A stretch of DNA of 64,000 nucleotides from Acanthosoma haemorrhoidale. Lineage: Eukaryota; Arthropoda; Insecta; Hemiptera; Acanthosomatidae. Where the stretch lies: assembly GCA_930367205.1 (NCBI GenBank), contig OV884013.1:122427827-122491826 (forward strand), written 5' to 3'. Positions 1 through 12,349 of the stretch are shown here, piece after piece. Each line of letters begins with the position of its first letter. The first letter of the stretch is position 1. The position numbers and the translations under genes were made by a program. Below the pieces are notes generated by a model that worked only from the letters and a program-made list of their open reading frames with translations, made no database searches and was not told the origin of the DNA.

Positions 1-60
1 ATCGACGTGGGAAGGGTGGTGGGGTCATAGTGTTAAACACTGGGTTTGTAAGGTGATTTT
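1..60 (-). mobile_element. LINE-B-like 3' UTR piece cut by the window edge
   Basis: Complement of 33,655-33,705: atcgacgtgggaagggtggt and catagtgttaaacactgggt. A T-run at 61-70 follows, possibly the inverted tail. Confidence 0.55.
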
Positions 61-1327
61 TTTTTTTTGGTTTCTTCTCAAAAGCTCTTAAATTTTGAAA
101 AGAGGTATGGGGGAAAAATAAAATAACTTGGAATTTATAGGAGTGAAAGGGATCCTTTTTGAAGGTTGGGTGGTAAAACTTTTGTTGGTAAACTGCAGAT
201 TTATATAATGGTGAACGTTGTATTGTTATAGGAATAAAGATTTTATTATTATTATTAAATTACTATTTCTTGGTGTTGATTTAAGTAAGAAGGGAGATTT
301 GATTGAATCGTCACAAAAAAAAAAACACCCGAAAACCTTGTTATGAAAGGTACCTTACAAAAATGTTGAGATCACTTAAAACAGTGAGTAATAACTTAAA
401 ACACTAAAAATAAACTTAATAAAACAAATTTGGGTGCTTTTATATTGATATTAAATACAACAATCTTCATACTGCTCTGCTGTAAAGTTAGGGAAATGTA
501 TCACGGGTTCTGTACCTCCGGCTGTATTAATAATAGAAATATTTTATGCACGTATATAAAGTTATTTTTTTTTGGAATAGTTAGACATTGACAAAAAAGA
601 AACTATTTTTGGCTTTGTGAACATTTTATTGATGATATATCTTCGCAATCCCTTTAGCGTTACCCTTTTTAACCTCTCATCGGACAAAACCGGAACTTCA
701 AAGCCTTAACAGATTCTCAGTTGTGATATAACAACGCTTAAACGTTAAAGAAAATCTATACTGACGAATAGTTATGTTTGTAATTTATTTTTTTGTATCT
801 TATCTGTATTGTATTAACAAACAAAACATACCAGCATAATCGAAGATGGTTTAGAGTCTAATTTCAGATCAGTTAAGATTATTTAAATGAGCACTACAGC
901 AGGTGTACTTTCATATCTGAATCCGGCCATGGAACTATTTCAAAGCAAAACTTTAGCGACTTAAGTGCTTATTAATCTTTTATTTTTCGTAAGGAACCTG
1001 TAGCCAGGAATGGTATAAATTAAATGTGCAATAAATTTACAAAGTTTTAATTTTTCAGTGTCCCTCAAGATATTTTAGCTCCAAAATATTCGCAGATCCT
1101 CTGCGTAGCTACCGCCCTTCTATCAAACTCATGTTCTTGTTTGGTACTTGGCTACATTTTCTTGCATTTTTATTAACTATTATTATTATCATTATTATTA
1201 TTATAGTAAAATTGATCATACATTATTTTCTATCGCTCCCCTGACAAATAAAATCTGCCCTTGTGAGAACTGTTTTCGTTCTTATTGAGGCGTGAAACCA
1301 CTCTGTAATATTTAGTTATTTACGTGG

Positions 1328-2305
1328 TTTTTAACAGCCTTTAACAATGTTTAACAGTCTTTAACAGTTTTGACAGTTTTTAACAGCCTTTAACAATGTT
1401 TAACAGTTTTTAGCAGTCTTTAACAGTTTTAAACAGTCTTTAACAATGTTTAACAGTGTTTAACATTTTTTGACAGTGTTTAACAGTCTTTAACAGTTTT
1501 TGACAGTTTTTAGCAGTCTTTAACAGTTTTAAACAGTATTTAACATTTTTTAACAGTCTTTAACAATGTTTAACAGTATTTAACAGTTTTGACAGTTTTT
1601 AACAGCCTTTAACAGTTTTTAGCAGTCTTTAACAGTTTTAAACAGTATTTAACATTTTTTAACAGTCTTTAACAATGTTTAACAGTTTTGACAGTTATTA
1701 TCAGTCTTTAACAGTTTTAAACAGTATTTAACAGTTTTAAACAGTATTTAACATTTTTTAACAATGTTTAACAGTCTTTAACAGTTTTTGACAGTCTTTA
1801 ACAGTCTTTAACAGTTTTTGACAGTTTTTAGCAGTCTTTAACAGTTTTAAACAGTATTTAACATTTTTTAACAGTCTTTAACAATGTTTAACAGTATTTA
1901 ACAGTTTTGACAGTTTTTAACAGCCTTTAACAGTTTTTAGCAGTCTTTAACAGTTTTAAACAGTATTTAACATTTTTTAACAGTCTTTAACAATGTTTAA
2001 CAGTTTTGACAGTTATTATCAGTCTTTAACAGTTTTAAACAGTATTTAACAGTTTTAAACAGTATTTAACATTTTTTAACAATGTTTAACAGTCTTTAAC
2101 AGTTTTTGACAGTCTTTAACAGTCTTTAACAATCTTTAACAGTATTTAACAATGTTGAACAGTTTTTGACAGTCTTTAACAATCTTTAACAGTATTTAAC
2201 AATTTTTAACAATCTTGAACAGTTTTTGACACTTTTTAACAGTCTTTAACCGTATTTAACAATGTTTAACAGTCTTTAACAGTCTTGAACAGTTTTTGAC
2301 AGTGG
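1328..2305. repeat. Minisatellite of ~11-bp units (TTTAACAGTCT-like) with higher-order structure
   Basis: About 980 bp consist of variants of TTTAACAGTCT: TTTAACAATGT, TTTTGACAGT, TTTAGCAGTC, TTTAAACAGTA and so on. The variants recur in a fixed order. The block starting with gacagtttttagcagtc at 1502 recurs at 1820, and acaatgtttaacagtattta at 1563 recurs at 1881, so a ~318-bp super-unit is duplicated (about 1480-1797 and 1798-2115). The flanks are ordinary sequence. No coding potential. Confidence 0.95.
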
Positions 2306-2399
2306 TTAGTTGTTCCATTAAAGCTACAAGGTCTTAGTGAAAGAGACTAATGTCTAAAGGTGGTCTCGTGATATGCAGTACGCACCTTCACACATATGG

Positions 2400-2890
2400 G
2401 ACTTGGTTACAAGTGACAATTGCTTGTCGCAGCATGTTTGACGATGCTTGATGTTTCCCGTGTGGAGAAGGTCGAAGGCCAACACCTTGCTGAAGAGCTA
2501 TTTTGCCGGTCGTAAATCTTTACTATACACGTGACCGTCGGATAACGAATCTGTCCTGTGTCAATGTACAAGCTCGTCCCGCCGATTAGATGTGACTCTC
2601 GGACTGACCAAATAAAACTACAGGCCGGAATAAATGCCCGTGTGGGACCACTCCAGCTTGTGTGTCGACAGACGCGGTATGTTCGGCGAGGCCGTGCGCC
2701 CGAGGCGCCTTCGTGATATAGTGCTATCACAGTCATCACTTCATCGCCGCTGTCCCGAAGAGATAAACTCAACGGTTTCCGACCTGGAAATGTGTCGAAA
2801 CTCACGGAAGGCGTGGCGCTTAGTCACGGGCAAGCATCTGTTCCAGCTGGCAAGTGGTTGGATGGTTAGTTATTTGGTTGGGGCAGCGTG
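2400..2890. other. GC-richer unassigned stretch after the minisatellite
   Basis: Base composition rises well above the local AT-rich background and CpG is frequent (for example cgacagacgcggtatgttcg, aggccgtgcgcccgaggcgc). Short ORFs occur on both strands, but none has a recognisable domain or splice context. It could be old transposon sequence or a CpG-rich regulatory segment. Confidence 0.35.
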
Positions 2891-3000
2891 ACTTTTGAAG
2901 TTGAAAAAAACAAAAAATGAATTAAACCTTCCCCACCCCGGGACTAGGTAACCAATAATCCCTTCTCGAACTAGATATATTTAAAGTTATGACTTAGGTT

Positions 3001-3640
3001 ATGTTGAAATCTGGAATGGTAGACCGACACCTTATTAGTGGACAGTTTCCAAGAAAGTTAAAACAAACACATACGAAGTCTCACCGGCTTACACACTTCC
3101 TGACTTCCCCCAATCTATTTCTGCGCCTCAAGTTTATCATTTACAAGAGCAAACTCAAACCTGCTCTGCTGTACGGTGCACCACTGAGCACGGTGCAGCA
3201 AAGAGACTCCAACAATTTCAGAAAGGGGTACTGATGAAAGTGGTCAGACATCATTCGAGCAGCGGAGCAACAGTGAGCTTCACAAGATATTTGAGCTGCC
3301 TACAGTGGATGAATTCATTCAACGTAGACGTATCAAATTCTTTGACTCCCTACAACACATGACAAACCCGGTGTTTAACACGATTTCCCCCGTCCCGTCC
3401 CCCATCGAGGCAGGAACGTTATAGTTTTAAGATACTTTTTAAGTCCCTTATTGTAACTCGAAGGTGATCCCCATCACTTCCTTTTTTCATTTATATAATT
3501 TTTAATCATAAATGTTAATTTTTAAGATAAGAACTTCTTAAAATACATGCAATGCAGTAAAAGTAGCCACCCACGGCGGTTTATAAATTTATAATTTCAA
3601 AACACATTAATATAGGAGTTTAAAAAAAAAAAAAAAAAAA
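3001..3640 (+). mobile_element. LINE-B 3' fragment with poly-A tail
   Basis: Reads VDRHLISGQFPRKLKQTHTK, SPNLFLRLKFIIYKSKLKPA and LLYGAPL, homologous to the LINE at 21117-22170. It then becomes frameshifted (cattcgagcagcggagcaac; tgaattcattcaacgtagac), followed by the 3' UTR (gatccccatcacttcc) and a 19-base A-run ending near 3,640. Confidence 0.88.
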
Positions 3641-3891
3641 ATCTTCTGCCTCTCCACAATGTACTCGTAGTTTATGCAAGAAAAAATATTTTCGCCTGCT
3701 AAAATTCTAAAAGTCATATGACAAAAACATCGAATGTGATCATTACAAACTACGTCAATACATAAAACCAATATAAACATTTATAAGTGCTCAACTTCAC
3801 TAATGTCACAAATAGTCCATTTTAACATCCATTTTTTTTTTTTTTTGGCGTGGAAAATATCCTACAACATTTCAAAATCTTAGTCTTATGC

Positions 3892-5245
3892 CTAAAGCCA
3901 TAGTGACAATAAACTGAGAAAACAGAGTGAAAACATAATTGTTAAGGTAGCGCAAACAAATTATTTACTTTAGACCCTTGACTTTTGACTAGACTTTTGG
4001 GGGAGTAGCTTTTGGGATGCAGTTCACAAGAACCAGAACAAATTATATTTTAAGTATTCCTAGACTAATAAGTTGAACTTGAGCAAATGCTAACAAAACA
4101 AATTTACTATGGACGTAAAAAAAATATTAAAAACAAATTCTAATGCAGGATATTTTGCTGTCTTTGCATTTTCAGCATAACCGAAAATGCCGCGACTACA
4201 AATAACATTTACTTCCAAATAAGGATAATTGGTCCGGGATAACACTAAATAACGTTCATTATTTTTTTTTTCAAGTTATACAATCACCCAGTAATTTACA
4301 TTGAAAACATGTTGTTAGTTCTTAGAATGTCTCGAAAAACGGCTTTAATTTTATACAAAGAACCGATGGAAAAAAAAAAAAATTGGGTCACCGGATACAC
4401 ATTCTTCATTTATTTCGTAATTGTTTAAGTTATACCAATTCCAGGTAAATTCAGGACTTATCACATTTTTTTTATTATGTTCTTTATTTTCAGTATGGTT
4501 TGACATGCACACATGGGTACAGCAACACTGAACATATGAGGAATGGCCCCATTAAAATGGAGCCGTAACGAAATATAATTTTTGAAAAATATCATTCCTG
4601 TCGAAAAATTAGTACATAAATACATTATATGAAAATTGGGATATTAGATAATTGGCATAATACATAATGACGATGATAACTGAGTAGTTATATAACCGAT
4701 AGAAAATCAAAAGAAAAAAACTATGGTATTTTCTGTCAATGACGAATAATTAATTGTCTACAGCAGGATACCGTATAGGAGTCTAAAGTCATAGTGACAA
4801 TAAACTGAGAAAACAGAGTGAAAAAATAATTGTGAAGGGAGCGCAAACAAATTATTTACTTTAGACCATTGACTTTTGACTAGACTTTTGAGGGAGTAGC
4901 TTTTGGGCAATTAATTAATACAGTTCACAAGAACAAATTATATTTTAAGCATTCCTAGTCTAACAAGTTTTATTTCATAAAATGCTAACAAGACAAATTT
5001 ACTATGGACGTAAAAAAAAAAAGAAGATATTCAAACAATATAATATCTGTTAAATTCTATTGCATCAAATTTCGCTGTCTTTGCATTTTTAAGCATAAAC
5101 AAAAATGCCATGACTACAAATAACATTTACTTCCAAATAAGGATAATTGAGTAGTTATATAACCGATAGAAAATCAAAAAACTATGATATTTTCTGTCAA
5201 TGATGAATAATTAATTGTCTACAGCAGGATACCGTGTAGGAGTCT
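3892..5245. repeat. Diverged tandem segmental duplication (~460-bp unit, first copy interrupted)
   Basis: Block A (about 3892-4240, starting near aaagccatagtgacaataaa) matches 4786-5145. Block B (about 4683-4775, tgagtagttatataaccg to gcaggataccgtataggag) matches 5146-5245. In the second copy A and B are adjacent; in the first they are separated by ~440 bp of unrelated sequence (4241-4682). The parsimonious reading is a tandem duplication followed by insertion into copy 1 or deletion in copy 2. No coding signal. Confidence 0.85.
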
Positions 5246-5601
5246 TGGTGTCAATTTTATATCTGATTGCTCCTTTAACGTATAGCAATTTCATTTTGAT
5301 AAAATCTTGTACCGTACCAAAGAAGTTGTGTGGTCTTGGTAAAGTTGTCTGTTTTTGACGAAGCAGGAAGCATTTACAGCAGTCCTTAAATATTAATTTT
5401 GAAAAACTTACAGCCTTTTGAGCTTTCAGTGGTCTATTGATGCGATTTCCTATTCATAACACCGCTAGTCTAGAATAAGCTACGGTAAGTTTTTTATTGA
5501 TGTTACTCTTGCATGTTAAACGGTGATCTAGATGTCTGTTAAAAATAATTTACCACTTGGTAAGATACGTTTCCAGAACGTCCAGGCTGGTCAGCAGAAT
5601 A

Positions 5602-5830
5602 TTATATTACATAGAATGACTTCATGTTAGTAAAACACGACAATTTCATAAGCCAAGAATAGCCATTGATGTCGTGGGCGAATGAATCATGCAGATAAAA
5701 GTTGAATAAGAGTGGTGACAGAACGGAGCCTTGCGGAGTTCCAGATTTTTTCTTGACGACTATTGTACTAAGGCACAAAAGTATTGTTTTTGGACCCAAA
5801 AAGTCAAAGGAGACCAAATATCTTCCACCT
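5602..5830 (-). mobile_element. LINE reverse-transcriptase fragment
   Basis: Minus strand: KKKSGTPQGSVLSPLLFNFY then LHDSF. PQGSVLSP is reverse-transcriptase motif 4 of non-LTR elements. The FADD box is not found downstream, and stops interrupt both sides. Family uncertain among the Jockey-like ones here. Confidence 0.8.
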
Positions 5831-6504
5831 CTTGTTCAGTTGGCTTCCCTAAGAGCTGCCTCTTCACGAAGGACTATTGCAAGCGAATGCGGTTTTTACA
5901 AAGGGCACAGCTATTGCTATTTGATCATCTCTGCGGTTTGCTTTCTGAGAAGTACCTTTCAGCTCGACCATATAGCTGTTACAGCATTATTACCTTAGTA
6001 ACATTTATGTATCTATAACAAGGATAAATTTATTTTTAAAAACACTGTAATATATTTGTATTGCGCATGAAAGCAGAAGGTGAATATAATAGAATCAATC
6101 GATCTGACATTTTGAATTGAACACATATCATATTAATTATGTATTGGTTAAGCTATACCGTGAAAAAAATATTCCCATTTCACTAACTTTGAAAACTTTT
6201 TCAAATTACACCCCGAAATCTGTTTTTTCATAGTTGAGGAAAAATTTCATGGGTAACAATAGAAAATCTGTATTTAACTTGTCGTAGCCGATTTCAATTG
6301 ATTGTTTTAGACAGTATTTAATCAATTTAAACTTTTTTAATGGGTCTGAAAAAAGGAGCAGAACGCACAACTAGTTATTTTATTGTAGACTACTAGACGG
6401 AGCAATATTTATAATACAAAAAATTTTATTAACATATGTTACATAGATGGAGGAATAGTAATATTGGTGATTATTGTACAGGATAAAAGCATTTGTTGAC
6501 CTTT

Positions 6505-6745
6505 TTGACGTCAGTTAAATAATCTTTGTAGAGAGGAGTCTTTTAAAAGAAAAGGAAGAAAAGCTTTATTATGAAGTACAATCAAAACACGGCTATATGA
6601 GTACATGGGCTAAAGCTAAGACATATATGTATAAGAAAAGGATAAGATTCCGGGAAGTAGGGAGGTCTTGGAGGGATGCGGTTGCTTACTTAAAAAGTAC
6701 AGGAACCATCAGTGACTTCCATGAAGTCACGAGGCAGGGTTACAG
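6505..6745 (-). repeat. Repeat F (probable retroelement 3' end), copy 1
   Basis: Complement of 37,650-37,915: taatctttgtagagaggagt, cttggagggatgcggttgct and gtgacttccatgaagtcacg. Copy 2 carries an AATAAA-type signal, which suggests a retroelement tail. Confidence 0.75.
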
Positions 6746-6792
6746 TAGAAGGGGCTTGCTTCAACTTTTAGCATTATATATAATATTTCCAA

Positions 6793-7175
6793 AGACCCTA
6801 ATCCCCTAGCACAGTCATTGCACTGCACCCATCCCTATAAACCTCATCGGAGACTAAAACGGCAGTGATCTCGTGACCTGCTATAAATGTGTGACATTGG
6901 GAGTCCTGGCAATGGCCAGTTTCTCTAATCATGTCCTGAGCGTCTGTGGCTCTCGTGGTCTTGGTGAGACTCTACTGGCTCGTATCCGGTTAAGTGGCTG
7001 ACGGAGGAGCATGGGGGACTTCCCAAGACTCCGCTTCCTCTTTCACATGCGAGGGACGTGACAAACATGTGGATTTGGGAGGCCTCTGGGCTTTTGGTAA
7101 ATATTGTATGAATGAGAGCATTTATCTTAATTACTTATTGCCGAATAGGCAGATTGTAATTTTAGCACAATAAAG
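6793..7175 (+). mobile_element. LINE-A (Jockey-like) 3' fragment
   Basis: Reads NPLAQSLHCTHPYKP-like then R-R-L-K-R-Q, followed by the 3' UTR (gtcctggcaatggccagttt, aagactccgcttcctctttc, aaatattgtatgaatgagag) ending at the acaataaagga signal. The same C-terminus and 3' UTR recur at least eight more times in the window. Confidence 0.88.
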
Positions 7176-7179
7176 GAAC

Positions 7180-8449
7180 GAAAATAAATTAATTAATATA
7201 TAATATTAGCAATATAATATTCTTAGCATTATACTGTACTGTTGATGGTCTGAACAATGTTGTAACATGAATATTTTGTTTTATTCTATTTGTTATTATG
7301 AACTTTTATCAGACGCTATAATTATGTCAAAATGTACAATATACATGAAATATTTCTGTAGAAAGACAGAAACCGTATTGAGGCGGAGTTTCGTTGAATT
7401 AGAAACCTTGGGCCTATAGGTTTGTGTAGGAGTATATTTACTATCTGGAAACAGTAACAAAGGGGCAGACAAAATATATTCTATTTCGGAAGAATCTATT
7501 TTGTTTTGTCAAAGATATTTCCCGCGGTGCTTTCTTGTCCACAGAGCCAATTGATAACCCTGTCGAAGCATAGATCAGGGGACACGCCCCGATCTACTAC
7601 ACTCTGGGGGGAAACAGGAGAGCTATGGAAATCTCCAGGGACCTTCGCTGATAAGGAGTTAACATGGCTATATTGTGCCCACAAACAACTGGACCGCCCA
7701 CAAAAACTAGAATGTGTGTCCCCCGGCCGAGAGATAAAAGCACGTCAGAAGAACGGCCATGTCATGCCTGCAAATTAATTATTCCAAGCATTAAGATAGC
7801 AATATCACATCAATGGATATCACAACGCCTGTAGCCCTCACTTAATGCATCGACCTGATATTAAACCTAACATTTCCTGTTCTCTAGGCATAACTCACAC
7901 CTGGCTGGAAGGTATTGCGTCAAAGAGTAACAAGATTACGCCCTTCCTTTAATTATATACTTATGCATGCTGTAGTACATTGTGCGATGTACACTGTGTG
8001 ATTAGGTTCATAAATCATAAAAATCATCTTTATCTCATAGTTTTGTAATTAAATATCAATGAGGAGTGAAGGGTTAAATAAAATTTATACTAATGCAGAA
8101 TACAAGTAAATCCAGGTATACACAAAAGTAACACTAAGGTAGAAAATCAGTTGGAACTGTGGTAGCCTATTTACGACCTATCTATGCCTAATTAGGTAAT
8201 GGACTATTTTCATTTTTATTATTGTCGTCAAATTTTATTTGTTGTCAGAATATATAATCAGCTGGTGTTTCGATATTCAGTCTGGCAGCGAAATATTTGA
8301 ACTTTTCATTGGTGAATAATGAAGTATTTTTCATATTGACTAGGCATTGTTTGTTTGTTAGCATGATGTTGTCGAAGTGTCATCCTATATTTAGGATACT
8401 TTGTTGATATATTTGGAAATAGTTAAATTTACTTATTTGTACAAGAGTG
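7180..8449. other. Stretch without recognised features
   Basis: AT-rich. 7,500-7,780 is somewhat GC-richer with overlapping ORFs on both strands but no domain. Nothing else is visible. Confidence 0.5.
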
Positions 8450-8760
8450 ATTTTTTTTTTCTAAGCTCTCTAGTTAGAAATTCAGGATGAGGGAAAAATA
8501 TAGAATATTTAGGTTAATCGGACCCTTGTACTAGGAGTACCTGCTTGAAGGTGGTGTGAGAGGATTAAGGGGTGTGGAAAGCCTCGGTGGAGGTTGGTTG
8601 TTTTGGTACAGTGGTGAGAGTCCACTGGTGGCTGGGCCTAGAGTCCCTCTAGGCATGTAGTGCAGTCTGATTTCAGTGATGGGTGCCCCTTAGAGGCTTG
8701 TTGTTGGCGGGCCAAGGTGATGTCCACAATTTTCTCTGCTAGGAGTTATTATGTTTTACT
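8450..8760 (-). mobile_element. LINE-C 3' UTR insertion
   Basis: T-run at 8,451-8,460, then ctctctagttagaaattcag, ttgtactaggagtacctgct, gagagtccactggtggctgg and agaggcttgttgttggcggg match 15,908-16,160. Severely 5'-truncated: no coding part. Confidence 0.88.
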
Positions 8761-8879
8761 GACTGATATAAAGGGATGGGGAAAGTGAATTCAGTCCAAC
8801 TCCAGCACTTGGCTACACAAAGTTTCTTAAATAATTATTGCATTTCTTGTGGAAAAAACTACCAGGTATTTTAGTTTAG

Positions 8880-9330
8880 GAAATCTTTATTGTGATAAAA
8901 TTACAATCTGCGTTATTAGGCAATAAGTAATTGTGGTCAATGTTCTCATTCATACCATATTTACAATTTTCATTCACTCGCTCAGTGTTTACAAACAGCC
9001 CAGAGACCACGGTTGTCACCTTCCTCGCATGCCAAAGAGGAAGCGGGGTCTTTGGAAGTCTCCGGAGTCCGACTGTCACGTATTTTTTGCAAGTCACGAG
9101 GCCACGGCCGCTTCAATCTCCAAGAAGGGAGGATTATAGAGATTTGTGGCGCAGTGCAATGACTGTGCTAAGGGATTAGGGTGGCTGGATAGGTTACTAT
9201 GGAATTTTATGAACTTCAAGAGCATCAAGAGTTCAAGAATGAAGGGTATATTAAAATCGTTATGAAGGAATTTGAGATGTTTGATTGGCAGCATTGGATG
9301 TTTGACTTTTTTGTTGTCCCCCATAGCTCT
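8880..9330 (-). mobile_element. LINE-A 3' fragment
   Basis: On the minus strand: FNIPFILELLMLLKFIKFHS and HPNPLAQSLHCATNLYNPP, then the 3' UTR with gggctgtttgtaaacactga, ending tcacaataaagatttcct near 8,880. Confidence 0.87.
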
Positions 9331-9539
9331 ATCTTCCAGATACTTCCAGATTTACCAGGTACTATAAACTAAAAATACTCTTAAATATATATAATAAAAT
9401 AAATAAATAAATAAAATTCACAAATTGTGGGTAATATTTAATGTTAATGGTTTAGTTGCATTCTCACAGAATTTAATTTGATACATCACAACCACTTTCA
9501 GTAGCTCAAACTTACCAGCCTTTATTTTTTTTTGATGAT

Positions 9540-9850
9540 AACTACTAAGTCTTAAGAAATATTCTCTTTCGACTCTTGCTCTATGAGAATAGTCCTTCAC
9601 CATGTACACTGCATATTTTTTCAGCTGTCGCCCTAGCACTATTGCCTTGTTTAAATTCCCAAAGCATTACATGACGAATATGTACTTTTTGACTCTCCAT
9701 TTCAGATGTTAAAAAAAAACAGTTTAACGTAATGTGTATCACTCAAAACAGTTGACAAAAGACTAACTGAAGCCTCGTCTGTATAGTGAAAACATAAACT
9801 TGTCATGGTAACTCATAGCGGGTAGATCCGAACGATAGATTCTACATTAC
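9540..9850 (-). mobile_element. Truncated mariner M3 fragment (5' part)
   Basis: 9590-9845 matches the 5' half of the element at 23497-24101: gtccttcaccatgtacactg, cagctgtcgccctagcacta, caaagcattacatgacgaat, and the 5' UTR stretch up to gcgggtagatccgaacgata then gattctac. The match stops where the terminal inverted repeat should follow; a long-inverted-repeat element begins six bases further on (9856). The coding side ends near 9,590 in unrelated sequence. Confidence 0.85.
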
Positions 9851-9855
9851 ATTGT

Positions 9856-10542
9856 ACATGCTGCTCCATTAATATAGGTAATATGTTAACATCTTAAGAC
9901 AATAATTTGCTCTGTTTACGATGAAGTAGGGTAACCCTTTGCGTTGACCCCTAGAGAAGATAACGCTGGCATAGCCCTCACATGGAGGACACCTAAAGCC
10001 GAGACGGTGGAATGCCCTGAGATGGGGCAACCATTACCTAACCCAGTGCCCTTCACTAACTAAGCGGGTTTGCCCAACGCCGGACGGTAGCTTCTCTAAT
10101 ACTCTTCATATTTCAGGCTATTCCAGTGCTGGAGGCGAGCTTTATATCCCATGGAGCGAGCCATTCCACTTTAATGCCATACCTGGAGAAGCTCTGGACA
10201 GAAACTGCCAAGAATGTTACCAAACCCCATTAAGGCCTAGCTTATTGCTAAAACGAGACCTATGTCCTTATTCGTCACTAATGTCGGAGGTACCGTCCCT
10301 GCTCTGGCTTAAAGAGCAGAAAAAATACAGAAAAGATTCGAAATGAAGGGAAAATTGAAATGGTGAAATGGTTGCCACATCTCAGGGCATTCCACCGTCT
10401 CGGGTTTAGGTGTCCTCCATGTGAGGGCTATGCGTCATCTTCTCTAGGGGTCAACCCTAAGGGTTGGCCTATTTCATCGTACACAGAGCAAAGTATTGTC
10501 TTAAGATGTTAACATAATATCTATATTAATAGAGCAGCATGT
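9856..10542. mobile_element. Element with long (~180-bp) terminal inverted repeats, foldback-like
   Basis: 9856-10034 (catgctgctccattaatata ... agacggtggaatgccctgag) is complementary to 10362-10542 (ctcagggcattccaccgtct ... agagcagcatg) at high identity. The unique centre is ~330 bp and has no ORF or recognisable domain. Total length is 687 bp. The inner ends differ slightly from the outer ends, and no clear target duplication is visible. It is adjacent to, or inserted at, the end of a mariner fragment. It could be a foldback element or a long-TIR MITE of an unknown superfamily. Confidence 0.88.
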
Positions 10543-11339
10543 TAAAATTGACTTTATGACTTTCGGTCAAGTTATACCAAGGTATGGGAGGAAATAAATC
10601 TGAAACGCGAACAATGTTTTCTAGTACTTAAAAGCTACCTTAAGCCGCTGATCTGAAGCCATTCAAGCTTTATTGTACTCAGTTTAAATTCAGACACACT
10701 TTCAACAGTTCATTTTTTGTCAATTATAACAATCATTGTTGATTTTTCTGCTCTGAGCTGTGTGGAGTATCCTGTGTTTAAGTAAGAGAAATAACTTTTA
10801 AATGAAGCTCTCATTTGATATCGAGAAGAAATTAATCTGCATAAAACTCGAGCGAGGCTCATTTATTAATTTAGTTTAAATAAATATCTTATTGTAGGGA
10901 GGGTTATCAAGTTAAAAATGACGACTTCCTCATTAACGTTATGTAATTTGCATTTTATAGGCAAAAGGTGGATCGTTAATCTTGTGTTTACAACCTTATA
11001 ACTTGGCCATTACAAACTGAATGAGTACCATACAAATTAATTATGGTTGAATATGAAATCTGAAAGGCCTCATTAATAATATATACTGTGTGGGCCTACT
11101 ATTATTACAAAACGTCGTTAAAACTGTTTTAAAAGATAATTACAATTTTTTTTGGTATCCCACTTTTATATTGAGGAATATTTTCAATTAAAGTTTTAAA
11201 GTATAAATTGCTAATCAATCATCCTAAGTCCTGATTAAAGAAGTTTTTGGGAGCAATATTGGTCTATTATCACAAAAAATTCGTTTTAAAGCTGTATTCA
11301 ATATCATGACTAAACTCTTAATTCTGGGATATATCACAC
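10543..11339. other. Stretch without recognised features
   Basis: AT-rich, no ORF above background, no repeat that I can match elsewhere in the window. Confidence 0.5.
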
Positions 11340-11620
11340 TTTTTTTTTTTTTCCATAACCCCTTTTTATTTAACATTTTTTTACAAACATATGTGCAGTA
11401 TACAATGAACAAGATTTAACAGTATAATAACTCCTCGTGCTGCGAACTCAGATGCATTTGAAGGAGGGTAGATTTACAAAATCAACATTTCTTTTTGAAG
11501 TTAAAAGATCAATATACAAATATACAGGACTCACCCTCGGATTACAAAGAGGGAAACTTACAAACTAAAACCTAAAAAGTAGACTAAAGCGTTCCTTAAA
11601 GCGACTTGACTATAACTTAT
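11340..11620 (-). mobile_element. LINE-B 3' UTR fragment
   Basis: T-run at 11,340-11,352, then ccataacccctttttattta, atgcatttgaaggagggtag and ctcaccctcggattacaaag match the 3' UTR of the LINE at 21117-22170 in the same minus orientation. Confidence 0.8.
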
Positions 11621-12349
11621 TAGTGAGACTAAAGAAATGGGTAGAAAGTCACATGGATATATACATATGAGAAACCAGAAATAAATAAGCATGTGGTTTT
11701 TGGTTTAGGGCTGTATTAAGTGCTACTACACAGTGGCGACTCTCTCCGGGTTTCGCTGGCAGCAGCCCGCATAGTCCTAAGTAATGACCGACCTCCAGCA
11801 TACCTTGCTCTGTCCATGAGCAAAAGTGCTCATTGCAATTCTCTGCAGCATGTGGACACAGAGAAAACTTTCACAGTTCTATCTACCCCCTCAAATCGCT
11901 CCAGTTATAACCCTCCAGCACATCTGGAAAACTGATTTCACCAATGGGCAGATTGGGATCACAAGAGTACTTAGGCTGTTGTGGAGATAGCCAAATGTAG
12001 CGTGTACTCGGGTCGTATTGTCGCTAATCGTTGTCGTGGCGATAGGGACTATAGCAAACATTCTCCTTCTTCAGATCAATAGCCGATGATAGGTATCCTC
12101 AGGGTCCGTTATATGAGCCACAATGAACCAGATACGGATCACGGGGTCCCCTTCCTCTCTTCCCACGGCGCACTATGTCACTCTTGGGAGAGAGTCATTT
12201 CCGATCATCTATTTTCGGCAATATCTAATTAGCAGAAAACTGTCTCATGCTTTACCCTTTCTTTGTACGACTAGTGGGGCGTATGATGGACTGACCACCC
12301 TCTCATTTCCTCCATGTTCCAACCAACAGCTCAAACCAACGTAAGAACT

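Noticed and set aside
2634..2891. 85-codon ORF in GC-rich DNA as a gene
   Set aside because: No recognisable domain; an overlapping ORF on the other strand is longer; no splice or promoter context.
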